A stretch of 23,480 bases of DNA from NCBI RefSeq assembly GCF_000003605.2, contig NW_003123906.1, forward strand, positions 654,205-677,684. Direction: 5' to 3'. Below are positions 20,401-23,480 of the stretch, in pieces. The notes beneath the pieces are model-generated. The model had not been told where the DNA came from. It was given only the letters and a program-made list of their open reading frames with translations, and made no database searches. Source of the stretch: Saccoglossus kowalevskii. Lineage: Eukaryota > Hemichordata > Enteropneusta > Harrimaniidae. Positions within the stretch are counted from its first letter, which is position 1; the number at the start of each line of letters is the position of its first letter. A program made the position numbers and the translations under genes.

Positions 20401-23400
20401 CTGATTTTACTGTTTACTGTTTTCAGGTGGTCAACATATATTAAATTTTCCAATCGTAGTATTTCATGTGAAGTAATATGCCAAAACTTTTTCTGAACGA
20501 TTTGAACCGGATAAAAATAGCAGACGAAAATGTGTTTACAAAATAAAAATAGTTCGGTAGCCAATGGAAATACCGTGTTCATTTGCATATAGACGGTGAA
20601 AATGCCAAAAACATTATATTATAGCATAGGTGATATGCAAATTAGTTTTAGTCAAAATAGGCGACTGCCTAAAAGTAACATTACTGTTGTTCAAATTCCA
20701 TTTCACTCAGGAAGTATAATTCATCCCAAGGGGAAAATGTCGTACTTCTAAATATTGTTTATTTCTGCTATGTTTCAAAAAACGTTACTCCTGAAAGGAC
20801 TACTTTGTTTGCCCTCAGACCTCATTTGCACATAGAGTGTGGGAATACTAATTTTGATTTTAGGGACGAATTAAAATAAACTGCAGTACATATGTAATAA
20901 TGCACAATACGTTGTGTAGCTTGTGTAAATAACTTATGAGGCTGAGGTCATGTATGGTAACTATGTAATGGTTTATTTAATGCTATATTCAGATGTTTTA
21001 TACATAATGCTTACGATTTACTCGTTCCCATGGAAATAGTAATACTACAGTTAGTAAAATGTTAACAACACTTTGCATGTATCCTACAGGCACATAATTT
21101 CAATCATCATCAAACTTACTTATATTGTGATGGGTGATGCTTTGTCATGGCTGAGTTTTTCATGTTTACAATTGACAATGTTGCAACAGTATTTGTGTAC
21201 CCAAGATCTTTTACAATCCTTAATGAGTGGTCTTTTTTCACATTTTTACTGTAATGAAAACAAATATAATACAGTGAATCCACCATGGGAATAGGTCAAC
21301 TTATGCAAATTACTAGTAGTATGTTTTTGTGAGTGTTTGATATAGGTGTTTACTTTCTCTCACTAAAAAAGTAATCATCAGCCATATGTTATGCACTGTA
21401 AGCTTCTGTATGTTTTCGTTCTAAGTTAAACCACTAGTACGTCATTCGTTTTATAATTCGTCACATAGTCTTAATATATTTCACCATACGAAAAGAACTT
21501 TTTTACAAATTTGAAGTTTAGCATTCCCATTGGGAGTAGAAGGTTATAATTTATGATTAAAAACCAAAGTGACTGAATAGCAGACACAAAATTGGGGCTT
21601 AATGAATGAATAGTGTTCTCAGATTGTTCAGTGCATGTGTTTGTTGGTTTGTAGCTGCCCGCATGTGTGGGTGGGTACATGTTTGTTTTTCATGGTTTTA
21701 CAATGCATCATTGGAGAGACCATTATACTACATATTGCATGGGCAATAGGTATGTACCTATAGTAGGAATATATGAATCGATAACTGTGTTGACGTTGTG
21801 TTCATCCCACTATAGTACACTATTGATTTACATGCATTAATAAGCACACTGCAATATATTCTGAATAGTACATCATTGATGAGTTGAATTTCCCTGGCGA
21901 CCATGGCCAACCTGTGACGAACAGTTCAAAGCCTCGTATATTCCATTCAAGGGTATTGTTCATTTTCAATTAATTAAATTATTGACATTTTGAAAACCGC
22001 TGAAGCCTTATACCTGATTTCGTGAGTAACCTCTGTCAAACTAGTTTAAATAGTTACGTCATGATTTATTTCTATGTGTCAGATGGGTCACTGATACGAC
22101 ATGATAGCTATTTGCCAGTGTACAGCTTGTTTATATCATTCATCACCTTTCCATAATCTGTCACCATTTAGACCGTTGCGGCGCCTTGAACGGAACTGAA
22201 ATCATTGACTGGAACTATTTCTGACAATATGGTATGTATAGTTTCTTAATATAGAGAGTAATTAATCAACATATATGACGTGTTAAATACTTCGTGTGTA
22301 TATATCTATCTGTTTAATTCTTTAAACAAAATCCTCTCATTAGTAAATAGCGCCCTCACTCAACAACAATTAGAATGAGTGGTTGATCAAAAGTTTGATG
22401 AGTCAGGTGCGTCTATTGGCTTGCTGTATGGTGTTCTGGAAGGGGTGGAGGATTTCATATTTGTAATGACTTGTTGTAATGTGCTATCTCGTTGTTTTCG
22501 GGATGCAGCCTGATATTTGTTGCTTTCTTGGTTGTTCAATTATGGCTAAAATGTTTGTGGTGGGTGGAAGATGTGTTTATTGTTTGTTGAGTCATTGTTT
22601 AGACACCCTGCAGCTTGAAATGGTATGGCCCAAATCAAAATTCGATATACCTGTTCGATATGGCGGTGTCGTCTAAATCTCTGCCTGAGATATAATATAT
22701 CGCACAGGTATTCAACTGCGCCTAGAACTATGGTATATATATTTATATTTATGCCTTAAAGACTTTATACTTCATTGTAATTGGTTGAGTTTTTTAAACA
22801 GAGTCCTAGTCTATAGTCACAGGGGCTCCACGTCCCTGTTTCTGCACGAGTCAGGTTGCTGTTAGGGGCTGTCCACAACGTGACTAAGTCTAGAAGTTGA
22901 CACATATTCTACCTGTGTGTGTGCCTTTTTCAGTGAGAAGGTGGCGAACTTCGTGATCTCTGGTACATCAGATGAAGATTTAATAACACGAGAATTAACC
23001 ACATCATAGTTACACGCACTCTATTTTAGTGACATCCACAAGTCTACAAAAAATAATCTATATACATTACAATTATACTTCCCATCCATAAATGTAGCTA
23101 ACAACCCCACTCGCAGTCAGTCTGATCACGGTCTTCTATCAACACAATAAACCAGCATTTCGTGAGTAGTGCAACTGGATGCAGGCACACGATGAGCTAG
23201 GTTTCAATAATTGGTGGGGCTTGTTAGTACCGGTGAGAAACCATATATTGTCGCGTGAGATCATTTAAGAGTGCTAAGAGTCCTCGTGCCTCCTGCTTTC
23301 ACTGAAATACCTACGCCATTAAATTAATATTAAATATACAAACATATTAGGCTTGAGGACTGTTGACAGTCTATTCTATCATTAAGAGCATAATTGAATA

Positions 23401-23480
23401 AACATTACGAAATATATTCTATTATCATGTACAACAGTTCTGTTACAGTTAATATTGACGCTTATTGATTACAAGCATGT
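20401..23480. other. Region right of copy A without a supportable gene
   Basis: Short open frames at 21073-21294, 21471-21680 and 22479-22676 show no motif and no splice framework. A plus-strand donor-like ATG/GTATGT occurs near 22232, and a minus-strand GTAAGT near 21114, but neither joins to a credible exon. This is read as intergenic DNA upstream of copy A. Confidence 0.4.

Noticed and set aside
22479-22676. Plus-strand 65-codon frame
   Set aside because: No domain, no splice framework, no second copy; its length is expected by chance.

Overview
The window looks like nuclear DNA of an animal, most probably a marine invertebrate. It is AT-rich, gene-poor and full of introns. Coding sequence is split into short exons with clean GT-AG sites, one exon is only 25 nt long, there is a decayed LINE retrotransposon with a TA microsatellite at its tail, and 50 N mark an assembly gap. 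No operons, rRNA, tRNA or CRISPR were seen. The species cannot be named from the sequence alone.

The main content is a tandemly duplicated gene on the minus strand. Copy A (right) reads from right to left: a candidate 10-codon first exon at 20257-20228 inside a CpG-rich stretch, a 25-nt microexon at 16171-16147, a 183-nt exon at 15572-15390, and a terminal exon at 15262-14886 ending in TAA, with AATAAA just downstream. All intron phases agree (0, 1, 1) and the model encodes 204 residues: a low-complexity polar N-terminus, a central coiled coil and a basic C-terminal tail. I do not recognise the family. Copy B (left) shows the same microexon at 1053-1029 and the homologous exon at 130-8, both open and with intact splice sites. 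Its terminal exon would lie beyond the left edge, and its first exon was not found. The introns of A and B still align in three blocks, so the exons arose by segmental duplication.

Between the two copies (about 1.1-14.9 kb) the DNA is mostly non-coding. It holds (i) a tandem pair of about 2.7 and 1.9 kb units at 3112-7771, each bounded by the 9-mer CTCAAACTG, (ii) a 128-bp inverted repeat found only in the first of these units, (iii) the 3' end of an L1/Tx1-type LINE on the plus strand at about 11.1-12.05 kb, interrupted by the N gap, one stop and one frameshift, followed by (TA)47, and (iv) a CpG-dense patch at about 12.96-13.27 kb. To the right of copy A (20.3-23.5 kb) no gene could be supported.

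The most interesting points are the conserved microexon, the homologous exons that differ by a 60-nt in-frame indel and diverge in protein as fast as their introns do in DNA, and the possibility that A and B are alternative 3' cassettes served by one promoter near 20.3 kb.
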